Assembly (NCBI GenBank): GCA_030867875.1
Contig: JAOWCC010001634.1
Span: forward strand, 138,404,365 to 138,468,364
Direction: 5' to 3'
DNA from: Actinernus sp. WN-2022
Lineage: Eukaryota > Cnidaria > Anthozoa > Actiniaria > Actinernidae
Length of the DNA: 64,000 nt
Position 1 is the first letter of the stretch. Every line of letters begins with the position of its first letter. Shown here one piece after another: positions 52,126 through 61,900 of this stretch. Under the pieces are notes generated by a model. The model made no database searches. It saw only the letters and a program-made list of their open reading frames with translations, and was not told where the DNA came from. Made by a program: the position numbers and the translations under genes.

Positions 52126-55000
52126 AATGATAGAGCCATAATACACACACAACACACACATACATACATGCTGTGCATGTACATTTGAGCCACAATTTCC
52201 CTCAATTCTGTAGTTTAATATTACTTTCTTTTCAATATTATTGTTCCTTGAGGGTCGTTAGAATTACAAAAAAAATTGGTATGGGTGTTGTTGATTGAAG
52301 TGCAATGGTTATTTGAGTAGTCTTCACGATATTGAGTCACTCAAATTTGATGCATTGTAATTATATCAAGTGCAGTACAACTATGAGAAATCAAGCAATT
52401 TAGAACAACAAATTCCACATAATGTTGCTATTCACTGTGAATAGTTAGGTAATGTCATTCTACATGTGAAATAAAGTCATCTATTTGTAATTCTCAATTA
52501 TAATCAAACCAGTGGAGACGGCTGACATTCAGGCGAAATTCTCAATACAATATTTTCGATTGAGGTCATAAACTACAGACCACCATTTTCTAGTATTAGT
52601 GAGCTGCCACTGTGCTAGTGCTCATTTTCTACGTCTTGACGGAGACTGAAACTTATAATGGTAGGCCACAAATAAACATGCAATGTCCACTCTTTTTATA
52701 TCATTGGGGTCGCAGCAAGATTAATTTTCATTCCCAAATAATTTGTAAAAGTACTCGTACTCCTGATCATGACCGTGTGAAAGTGACAATGCTGATGTCA
52801 AGAACTGAGGAACAACAACAACAATTACATTTATTTTATCATAAGATGATGGAAATGTTTACGAGTAATAAGGCATAATAAGAAATACAATGATGAGAAG
52901 GTAGGTCCTTAAGGTAACCTTAGGGTTATCTTAAGCCAGGACCACCTCAGATGGAAAACACTGAAACAAGATCTAGCTTGCATGGATATATAATGGCACC
53001 AAGAAAGGGGAAGGGAAAGGGAAAGGGAAAGAAAGAGTGCTACTTGCATGTACGTATACTCTCAGTTCTGGAAAAAATTAGTTATGTTATAAACTTGCAA
53101 TAATGATAAATACACTACTCTATACATAATATCATTATGTCAGTTCTAAAAAAAACATTAAATAATAATCAAATACAAAGGGATACAGGCCAGATGTAAA
53201 TATACCCGGTAAATAGAACAAAATAAAACCAGTGTCAATAACACGCCACAGATAAATATGCGATTTCCACATCAGAGTCCTTTATCGTTCGTTTGAAAAA
53301 ATCTTCATTTCTGATTACTTACTCAGTTTATACTCACTCACTGCATGCTGGATTTTCGTTCCCGAATTAATAAACGTTTAAATACATGTGCATGGGGGGC
53401 GAAACGACAGTATTCTGTAATTCTTTTAAAAGGCCCCTGTCAGTCAGAGAACTGAGAAATCTGGTCATTTCTAATAACAATAAATAACAACACAACGACA
53501 GTCAATTGGTATACGGGTTATCATGTTCAGATTAGCGGCTACTTACATTTAGAAGCTGTTGTCTTTATAAATACATGTAGTCTAAGTCAGCTGTCAGTGT
53601 TGATCGCAGAGCAGACTAGCTGTCAGTGTCACGTCTCACGAGTGTATCTTAAAGCATGTCGCATAATATGTAATAAATTCCCGTCCAAAGCCCGTGAAAC
53701 ACCTCTCAGCTTTAGAAAAGACAAAAATCTTGGTATTGCACTTGAAGGAACCTTTGGTTTACACAAAAAAACAGCTGATATGAAAGGTTTTGCTAAGTCA
53801 AAACTCCCACTCGCCGCCATCTTGAAAAACCTGGAAATTTGTCCACTGTTCACGTGACCAGCACAGTGCAATCTGATTGGTACGGTGGTTGAAAATAACT
53901 TCCAAAGTAGGCACAATCTGATTGGTTGACGGCGCCAAACCTCGACACAAATAAAAAAAAAAAAAAAAAAAGGAAAAACACGCGATTTAAGACTCGTGCC
54001 GGCCTAAGGCCTGGCCCGAGTAATAAAAATAGAAATCGAGGTCATGACCGTGTTGGAGCTTGAGAGCCAATGCAAAACAAAGTTTTAGTGTGGAAGGCGG
54101 CTCTGATAGCTTAAAATAGACAAAAAGATTAAATAAAACTGAGAAAGGAGAAAAAGAATAAAAAACATTGTTACTGGCTGGTGTGGGAATCGAACTCCAA
54201 ATCGTTGGATTCGAAGAGCGCGCTCTACACCACTTTACCATAGACCAGTTTCAAAATAAGGTATATGCATGTTCCCGCCACTCCTTCGATATTATAATGT
54301 AAACTTGGGAATATTAGCATTGATTTTTCAAACGAGATTTGTACCTGTACACCGAGCACTGAACAACACAACGTCCGACAACGTTCTGTCCTGGTAACCA
54401 GGCCTCGCACGGCCCTGGTGAGCCGGAACAGTATATATGTATAAGTTCTGAGCCCGTGAACTTTGGGAACTAGCCGTCGTCAAGCGTTGTCAACTTTTTG
54501 GAAATTGTAGACACGCGATTGGCTACTCAGTACAGGGCGGCACGTTAGACCCCGTGGAGAGAGAGTAAAGTATCTGGCAATTTATTGACTGTCCCTCTGC
54601 CGGAAAGAGGAAATTTGTCAGCAGACCAGGCTACAAAGCCGAGTTTGCAACGGTCATGTCCGTAACGATGCGAACTCATAGTTTCTGACGAAGAATGAGG
54701 GCTTTTTCAAAGAAATGAGTTCATTTGGAAGAGTTAGGATAAGGATTTCTCAAGTCTGAAAACTTTTGGGGTAAGAAAAACTATCTACCTTTCACCTGAC
54801 GGAGGAAATTACGCCTATCGGACGGATTTTCGTGAAAAAAATCGGCCTCAAGTGACTCGTGGTTTGAACTTGAGTGTGCAGCCTTTTCTTTCTTTTAGAC
54901 AGAGAAGAGAGAAAAACCCAAAGTGAGTGAAATGCCCCATAATCGCCATTTCTAGACCCCAGAGAAACAACAGGACAACAACAAACTCTTAAGGTAAGTA
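52126..55000. other. Intergenic, repeat-rich, no gene recognised
   Basis: This holds an AAAGGG run (about 53004-53033), a repeat tail (53860-54020) and a tRNA-derived repeat (to 54245). Open frames at 52612-52878 and 53597-53857 show no family features. A sequence ending CTTAAG|GTAAGT at about 54994 could be an untranslated exon, but nothing supports coding. Confidence 0.4.
53860..54245 (-). repeat. tRNA-derived SINE-like unit with GGCC-hairpin tail
   Basis: On the minus strand from 54245, TGGTAAAGTGGTGTAGAGC (A-box-like) and GAGTTCGATTCCC (B box) are spaced as in a tRNA. About 180 bp further is the palindrome CGGGCCAGGCCTTAGGCCGG and a T-run. The tail arrangement recurs at 13805-13920 and 5640-5795. 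Confidence 0.55.
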
Positions 55001-55076
55001 TATATTCTTTATCTGACAATTTTGTGAAATAATAGTCACACATGTACGTACAGTGCAAATACAGAGCTTGGGCTGC
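54990..55076. repeat. End of a repeat related to the 39996-40939 element
   Basis: GGGCTGCCTGTG immediately followed by ATTCAACGGACTT matches the right end and flank of the 9-bp-TSD element at 40939 (GGGCTGCCTGTG|ATTCCACCAGACTT). Only one end was identified. Confidence 0.4.
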
Positions 55077-55259
55077 CTGTGATTCAACGGACTTTACAAG
55101 GCGATAGCTTCTCACAGCAAGTACCATACCTACGCCTTCATTGGCACTCTCCTGCAGCTCGCACCCAACAGTTTTCAGGTTTTCCTGCAAGACTTCAAAC
55201 TGGTAACGTTTTGGAACAGCCTTCCAATTCCAAAGCGGATTTCCTTGAATTTCTATTGC

Positions 55260-55394
55260 TGGGTTGCACGTAACGTCATCGCAGCCATGTTGGAGGACGT
55301 TACAAAAGATTCCTCGTTAGCATCTTTTGTTATGTCCTCCAACATGGCCGCCATAGCTTTGTCATTTGAATATCTGGGGATTGATTGCAACCCA
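55260..55394. repeat. Hairpin MITE
   Basis: The ends TGGGTTGCA / TGCAACCCA are inverted. The arms share GCCATGTTGGAGGACGTTAC / GTTATGTCCTCCAACATGGC, with a short loop at about 55316-55326. Confidence 0.8.
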
Positions 55395-55421
55395 AGCATA
55401 TGGTAAAGTTTAGTTCTCATC

Positions 55422-55813
55422 TAGCCTGCTATGCAGACGTATTTTTTCACTCATAAATTTGAAGAAAAAAGTAACTGCTTATATACCCGCGCGCTTAATT
55501 AGTTTCCAATATGCACACTTCATTGTGTTATGGACCAATCAAATTCTACCTTCCATATCCTGGAAAGTGATGTAATGTTGCATTTAAAAGGAATTCAGAC
55601 AATACATTTGCCATTGACCAATCATAGGAGAGTGTTCACTGGCGCGCCAATTCACTAAAATTCTAACAATGGCTTTGATTGGGCAGAACAATAAAACAAA
55701 CGTGCTGACGTCGTGTTTGCATATTGGAAACTAATTAAGCGCTCTGGTAAGCAGACGTTACTTTTTTCTTCGAATTTATGAGAGTGAAAACATACATCTG
55801 CATAGCAGGCTAG
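55422..55813. repeat. MITE with ~95-bp TIRs
   Basis: TAGCCTGCTATGCAGACGTA at the left and the inverse TACATCTGCATAGCAGGCTA at the right. The arms share AATTAGTTTCCAATATGCA / TGCATATTGGAAACTAATT. Confidence 0.8.
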
Positions 55814-56985
55814 TTCACATCGGGTGTTGCTTGGTTCCTGTACACGAAGCAACGACTCATCAACTAGATCAGACCACTTGCACTCGAAGCGGGACTCAAA
55901 ATCGTATTCGGGGGTGCATATTAGTTTGATTGATAAACTTCGCTACGATTGCATATCTGAGCATGAACTTCAAAAGTTTACGGTTTCTAAGCACTACTTC
56001 CCGCCGCTTATTAAACTCGAATTTCGCGCTCTTTGGTTTTAATGTTCAGTGATTTTATCACCTCCATGACAAGTGTGGAATTCTCTACAGAATGCTCACT
56101 GAAATCCACGACCAAATCCAGCTTCAATCTAAAATTTAAACAACAATTGATAAGCATTTACTGAAATTTATAATCTAATCTGTTACTGATCCAGCGTTTG
56201 TTATTTTGTAGTGTATTGTTTTCCCATATCTGTAATAGGGTTCCTATCCTAACCCTGACCTGTCAGTACTGTTAATTTGTTTCTACTCTAACTGTCTGTC
56301 ATCTGACTAGATTAGCTTTTTAGCTATTCGGCAGATGCCTATATGTAATATTTCCTTTTCATGCATGCACACATAATTTGAAACTGAAACTTATTCTGTG
56401 CTTGAATGAAGACAGTATAAAGTGCAATGTGGTGGCCTGGTGATATGAGTGGAGGGAGTCCTTTGGGAAAGGGATGGCATTGGCACCCCTGCCCCTATAT
56501 ATCTCGTTATTTGACTGGCTAAAACCTTATTATATTTCCAGCAGCCACCCAATACACCACAAAGAGCAGGGATAGGGAATAGGAACCACTACTAATTACA
56601 CAGTTTGTGCTGAGTTGTTTTATTATAATTATCAATAATTGCACAAATTCTGAAACAATATTCTGCACAACATTTATTAAGCACAACCAGTGTCCAAAAG
56701 CCTTTGCTAGATATATTCTAAAGTTCTACAAATGAACTTATTTTTATGGAATATGAATAATAAAATCAATATGCTGTTATAAATGTATAAGTGATACAAA
56801 GTCAGGGAATGAACATTAAAGGGTAGGGTATGAATTGTATACAATATGAAAAAAAGCGTATGAAACAAGTATAACTTACCATATAAAGGGCAGGGATAGG
56901 GGAAGGGGAAATTGCTATCATTGTTTATTAATTTAAAAGATATGTACAAACTTCAAGTGGAAACGGCATTGGGGAACTCCCTTCC
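55814..56985. other. Intergenic, no gene recognised
   Basis: AT-rich. GCAGGGATAGGG-type words recur near 56565 and 56890. On the minus strand a GTAAGT donor-like site lies near 56876, but no coding frame can be tied to it. Confidence 0.4.
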
Positions 56986-56987
56986 AG

Positions 56988-57400
56988 AAAATGCATGCAT
57001 GCAGCATGTATGCAACTGCATACATGCTGCATGCATATTTGCATGCATGCATCATGCATGCATCGTGCATGCATGCAGCATACATGCTGCATGCATGATG
57101 CATACATGCAAATTGGCACTTTTTTGCATGCATGCAAATGCACTGAATTAAACGATTATGTTGGAATTACTGACAGCTAGGTCAATTGCATGTATGCAAG
57201 AATTAAGGCTGCATGTATGCAAATAATGACTATTATTCAGACAAAATATTTATATAATTATATAAAGTTTGCATGTATGCAAGGTGCATGCATGCACTTT
57301 GTATGCATGCAAATGGTATATTTGATGTTGCATGCATGCAAACTGTATGCATGCAATATACAACTGCATGTATGCAAACTGCATACATGCAAATGTCCAC
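56988..57400. repeat. Cluster of TGCATGCA / TGCATACATGCA palindromes with octamer words
   Basis: Roughly twenty short palindromic words of the GCATG(C/T)ATGC type lie in about 410 bp, alternating purine and pyrimidine. Embedded in them are six exact POU octamers (ATGCAAAT or its inverse): 57037-57044, 57106-57113, 57132-57139, 57217-57224, 57307-57314 and 57387-57394. It is not a simple tandem repeat, because spacing and spacer sequence vary. A regulatory cluster or a Z-DNA/cruciform-prone tract is possible. Confidence 0.7.
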
Positions 57401-57962
57401 GACATGAATGACTGATAATTTGCACTCGCGTAACACATTTAAATTGTCACACAAATTAGTGTTTACCTGTATGTATATCTAAATAAGTCATACATTCAAT
57501 GAAATAATACACAGGCAGTACAATTTCAATATTAACAATAATATTGCTTATCCACCTCATCAATAATTATAACATGAGTCATAATTGTTTTGAAATCATT
57601 TACTCTGCTGTCTTGCTAATATTATAATAAATTACAGTCAGACAATTAATCAAAACCAGCAATATATTTAATGTTACCTGTAAAGGTAAAAGATAATTTC
57701 AACAAAATTTGATCATGGAGAGTGCTGGGTGCTAAATTGTAGGTATTATATGTGTTAATTACTCAGTGATAAAATTGAAGCAGAGTATGACTATTTTGAG
57801 ACCGAAACACTTAATTATTGTTTTTTTGATATTTATAATAACCTTTATAATAACCTAATACAATAATAATAAATTATTATTAACTGAATAAAATTTGGAT
57901 AAATTTAATGGATGTCATAATCATTCTACTTGCAAAATTACACTAGTGTTTAAATGCAATAA
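57401..57962. other. AT-rich intergenic or 3' UTR of the minus-strand gene
   Basis: This lies just 3' of the BEN-like gene's last exon. On the minus strand AATAAA-like words are frequent (for example TTTATT near 57890). No coding sequence was seen. Confidence 0.4.
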
Positions 57963-58101
57963 TTAGCTTGACAGTATTGACTCAACAATGCTGTCATTCT
58001 TGGAATGCCGCCTCCTCCTGCTTTCTATTGTGACTTGGCTCACCACACGGTTAATATCACACGGTTAATATCATACGGGTTGTAGCTTTTCGGATACACA
58101 C
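57963..58101 (-). CDS. BEN-like gene, last exon with a 14-bp tandem duplication
   Basis: A strong minus-strand acceptor (TTTCATATTTTATTCGAG) precedes 58101. Joined in phase 1 to the 59372-59093 exon, it reads GVYPKSYNPYDINRV. CACACGGTTAATAT is then duplicated exactly (58044-58057 and 58058-58071). The 14-bp duplication shifts the frame to a stop at 58042-58040 (ILTVW stop). Read from the second side, the downstream frame continues VSQVTIESRRRRHSKNDSIV to a TAA at 57965-57963. It is either a frameshift mutation or a natural short C-terminus. Confidence 0.5.
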
Positions 58102-58710
58102 CTCGAATAAAATATGAAAGATATGAAACAAAACAATGTGTCCAGGCAATGAAGGGAAATACAATTTTAATAAATTATTCTAATGATGGACAAAAGTTGA
58201 TGCATGTATAATATATGGGATATTTGCTTGCGAATAGGAATTGTATGTTTTTCCGCTGGCTAGTTTTATTAAATTGTTTATAATTATATATAAAGTCCTG
58301 TTGCCTAGCAGCCATTGGTATGCGTATGCTGTGGGATAGGGGAGTGTCAATACAATGCACTCCTCTAGGTACTGGTGATGCTATGTAACCTCTCACCAGT
58401 GGTTAGCCATTCACTTCAGATATTCATCGAATGAAGACGTTTGTTTTGATCTTTGGTAAGGTAAGACTCACTTTGCCTTTAATTGACCTCTCTTGTAATA
58501 GTTTTGAGAGACAATAATTGTTGGTTAGATTTTGTTTCATTTCGGGCATCAGTTTCTTTTTGAAGCGCATAATTTTTGCTTTTCACTGAGTGAGCTGAAA
58601 TATTTAATACAAATGTATATTCTATATACTGTATTGTCATGTATTTTTCGATGTTACTGAGCATGATCAAAGCGATGTCAATTCATTCACATTACCTTCA
58701 TGAACATTAT

Positions 58711-58893
58711 GCGGTGGGTGTATTAAGTACAGGTCAGGTTGCAGGTCAGGTTACTTATTGTTTACCTGAAAACCCGTTGTTTACATGTGAGCTCATCCGA
58801 TGGTTAGGGTTAGGTTTCTGGTTAGAGTTAGGATTTGTCTTAGAATTAACAACCTGACCTGTGAGCTGACCTGTGACCTGTACTTTACACCCG
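58711..58893. repeat. Inverted repeat with AGGTCAGGTT/AACCTGACCT arms
   Basis: CGGTGGGTGTATTAAGTACA followed by GGTCAGG pairs with CCTGACC ... TGTACTTTACACCCGCCG. It lies in the intron of the BEN-like gene. The CAGGTCA words are themselves repeated in each arm. Confidence 0.7.
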
Positions 58894-59092
58894 CCGAACA
58901 TTATGCGACATGGAGATTAATGTATCTATTATGTCAGGACTGGTAGCCAATATATGCTGTCAATATTGCATGGATAACCTCCATTAATTGCATACATGTA
59001 TGTCATGTCAAGGTATGCAAAGTATGTTGATACATCATTGGGCAGTTGTCTGTTGTATGGTTTAAGTTTAGAAAGAAAAAGGATGTACATAC

Positions 59093-59372
59093 CATGTATT
59101 AAGGAGATCCTGTGTGGATCATATTTCTTTGAAGTGTCTGTCCCAGTCAAAGTTGATGTTTTTCTTTCGGCAACCAGGAAGAGTGACACTGTCAAAAAGC
59201 GTGCTGCCTTTTTGAAATCCTTTATTGCAGCAGCTTTTGACTTCAGGTGCTGGGGTATGCTTGTCATTTTCCCAGCACCTGCAGGCAAAGTTGATTTAGG
59301 TTGATTTGAAGAAGTTGATGTGCTTGGTGGGGGTGGTGGGGGTGGTATCTCCCATCTGTATGCTATGACGTC
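59093..59372 (-). CDS. BEN-domain-like exon
   Basis: A minus-strand exon with acceptor TTGTTTTCTTACAG before 59372 and donor GTATGT after 59093; 280 nt, phase 0 to 1. It starts DVIAYRWEI, then a seven-proline run and a Ser/Thr linker. Then come FKKAARFLTVSLFLVAERKT, STLTGTD and YDPHRISLIHG. The order hydrophobic helix, STLTG, then DPxRxxxI resembles the BEN domain found in chromatin and transcription regulators. DNA binding is therefore inferred. Upstream exons are incompletely known. Confidence 0.6.
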
Positions 59373-60769
59373 CTGTAAGAAAACAACAGGCCAGCATATT
59401 AATATATTTACTGCATAACTATGTTATACTCTATCACACAAATTAAGACTTAATAAGTACATGTATACTGTGTAATCATTCCATATAGTTTTATATTAAT
59501 AACACTTTATCTGGAAAATAAGGTGCATAAGATAGGTGCACAGAATGAATGTCAAAACATATAAATACATGCCAGAAGCTAGAGCCTTTGGAGTTGAGTG
59601 GTGTAACTCGGTGGCGAGTAGGCCGAATAGGGTTAACTTTGCATTGTGGGATTAAAATGCTGATAAACATTTCAAAATGTTGATTGCCTTGGACATATAT
59701 AGAAGTTCCTGCATGCAATGTTGATAATTTTAGTGAAGAATTAAATGGTACATTAATTTCTTATTGTCTTGATTTGGTTGCACACACTTATGATACAGAA
59801 AGGTGGAATATAGCTTCATGATGAATTAAACCATCTAATATAATGAGGGTGCACGACTATCAGACTGATTATCAGTATATAAATATGTTTGGGCAATTAG
59901 CTCCCAATATTAAAGCAATTTGATTCAATGCAAACTAAAATAGACCCAGTGCTCGACCTAATAGCAGTAGTCCACTAGCCCACGACAAGTAAACATTTTT
60001 TTTACTAGTAAAGTAGCTGTACGGCTAGACTGGATGTTGAGTTCAAAGTAATTGTTATGCAGAAGTTGACTTTGGGCTAGTAACGTTTTAGCATCACTAG
60101 CTCAAAATTAGGGCCAGTGACCTCAAAGTTTCCAATGCCATTTTGAAAATTATGAAACATTTGCTGCCATGGTTTACCCACTTCCCATACAAACCTTTGA
60201 AGTCCATTGAGTTTGGTCAATGCAAATCTTGCATACCAAGTGTGTACTGAAAGCTTTGCACGACCTAACTTGACAGACTACAAATGTTTGTATGGGAATA
60301 ACTGGGTAACTGCATCAAAATGGCATCGGAAACTTCAAGGTTGTCTACCGGTATAATAAGTGGATGACAACATTGCAATTCAGCATGTATAATTTAGTAA
60401 TAAATTATACACAAATACATAAGACTTGGCAGATATACATGTATTACTTATTGTAACCATCAGATTCACATTGAGTGTGACAGCTGCTGGTGCAGCAATA
60501 TTGTTATCATGATATAAAAGTGTATGCATGCAGGTGCTGCACTTATGACTATGGTGCAGTATATGTGGATCAATGTCTATGATAAATAACAATTATTTGA
60601 TTGAGACATTAGTTCATTAACAAATATGGAATAATGCTGGCTAATGTTTCCTTAAGCTACATGTAGATCTATATTGAACACAGAGATAGACCATGAGGCT
60701 TTATTACCTCCTATCATAAAATTAGAACAGCATAAATTTGTAGTATATATAATAATATTATGTGATTAC
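59373..60769. other. Presumed intron of the minus-strand gene
   Basis: AT-rich, with one foldback element (60117-60347). No further exon could be supported. Confidence 0.35.
60117..60347. repeat. Foldback MITE, distant member of the 14405 family
   Basis: AAGTTTCCAATGCCATTTTG and CAAAATGGCATCGGAAACTT are inverted, and the outer right end ACTTCAAGGTTGTCTA resembles the TAGACCACCTCGAAGTTTTC terminus. CCCATACAAACCTTTG, near the left side, also occurs at 14480. Confidence 0.65.
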
Positions 60770-60811
60770 CTTTGAAACAACAGTTGATTCACAGCCTTTG
60801 CTCTTTACAGC
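60770..60811 (-). CDS. Possible upstream exon of the BEN-like gene
   Basis: A 42-nt minus-strand segment, AVKSKGCESTVVSK, between an AG (TTTAG) and a GTAATC donor. It would join the 59372 exon in phase 0. The acceptor has a poor pyrimidine tract, so this is tentative. Confidence 0.25.
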
Positions 60812-61001
60812 CTAAACCCTGTTTAACTTTTGACCCCTGACGAGAAGGGTTCAACAGCCAGTCTTTCGTATTCTCCACTCGTTATTAAAATTCCAAATGA
60901 GCTCATTTGACTACCCCACTTAGTCATACTATACATGTAGCTTTACACAATTAAGCTTTTGTTTTTGTGTTAGTGCTGGTATTCGCACCCAGACATCAAA
61001 T

Positions 61002-61110
61002 AGGGAGGGTGAGGGAATAGAGAGGGTGAGGGAATAGGGAGGGTGAGGGAATAGGGAGGGTGAGGGAATAGGGAGGGTGAGGGAATAGGGAGGGCGAGGG
61101 AATAGGGACG
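61002..61110 (+). repeat. 17-bp minisatellite (GGGAGGGTGAGGGAATA)
   Basis: About six near-perfect tandem copies. The array is bracketed by similar TTTTTGTGT(T/C)AGTG...TATTCGCAC segments (about 60962 and 61162), so it sits within a larger duplicated unit. Confidence 0.85.
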
Positions 61111-61215
61111 AGGGAAGGGGGTAGAGGGGGTAAAAATTATCACAGTTGTACATGTAGTTTTGTTTTTGTGTCAGTGTGGGTATTCGCACAGGAAGCGTGG
61201 GGGTGAAGGAATAGA

Positions 61216-61590
61216 TGTTGTGGTAAGCAATTGTATTTTGATAAATACAGACAAACTCACATGTTTACCTGTGAACTCTAGTCACCAATTAGCTCTATAA
61301 ACCTGTTGTTTACCTGTGATATTATGTTCACTGACCGGTTAGGGTCTTTTTTATGTTGTGGTAAGCAATTGTATTTTGATAAATACAGACAAACTCACAT
61401 GTTTACCTGTGAACTCTAGTCACCAATTAGCTCTATAAACCTGTTGTTTACCTGTGAGATTATGTTCACTGACCGGTTAGGGTCTTTTATATTGGGGTAA
61501 GCTATTGTATTTTGATAAATACAGACAAACTCACATGTTTACCTGTGAACTCTAGTCACCAATTAGCTGACCGGTTAGGTTTTTTTAAAT
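61216..61590 (+). repeat. ~137-bp tandem repeat, 2.7 copies
   Basis: GTAAGCAATTGTATTTTGAT recurs at about 61223, 61361 and (GTAAGCTATTG) 61497. Each is followed by ACAGACAAACTCACATGTTT and CTGACCGGTTAGG. The last copy is shortened by loss of the TAAACCTGTTGTTTACC segment. Confidence 0.85.
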
Positions 61591-61659
61591 GAAGGGTAAG
61601 GATAAGGTAAGATGATTAGTCACTTATAGAATAAACGGGTGGTGGTGAAATCAACAAGC

Positions 61660-61756
61660 ACTTGTGTGGCGCAGTGCGTTAGTCAGTGGAAAACTGGGCG
61701 TGTCAAGGCAGAGCTGCTGAGTTCGAATCCCATTGAGTTCGAATCCCGCAGAGTTC
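61660..61756 (+). repeat. tRNA-like SINE head with duplicated B box
   Basis: TGTGGCGCAGTGCGTTAG (A-box-like) is followed by GAGTTCGAATCCC twice, 16 bp apart. No full cloverleaf was drawn. Confidence 0.45.
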
Positions 61757-61869
61757 GGTACGTTGATATTACATCTGAATGAAAGGTAAGTGTAAGTATA
61801 AGGGAAGAGAGGGAAGGGAGGGGATGGCGAATTTTTTTTACAGGAGAGGATTAAAAAAATCTTTTAACA

Positions 61870-61900
61870 TCCCCCCCCCCCCCCCCCCCCAAAAAAAAAC
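61870..61900 (+). repeat. C-homopolymer followed by A-run
   Basis: About 20 Cs followed by nine As; a low-complexity tract with uncertain length. Confidence 0.85.

Noticed and set aside
53597..53857. 86-codon plus-strand frame and its minus-strand counterpart at 53629-53916
   Set aside because: Both frames cover a repeat also present near 5640; no protein features.
54792..55190. 132-codon minus-strand frame
   Set aside because: No recognisable domain; overlaps sequence at the end of a transposon-related repeat.
56988..57400. CRISPR-like array
   Set aside because: The repeated words are 8-14 bp palindromes with irregular spacing, in a eukaryotic context.
56912..57454. Several overlapping open frames full of Met-His-Ala-Cys
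   Set aside because: They are translations of the TGCATGCA palindrome cluster on both strands, not genes.
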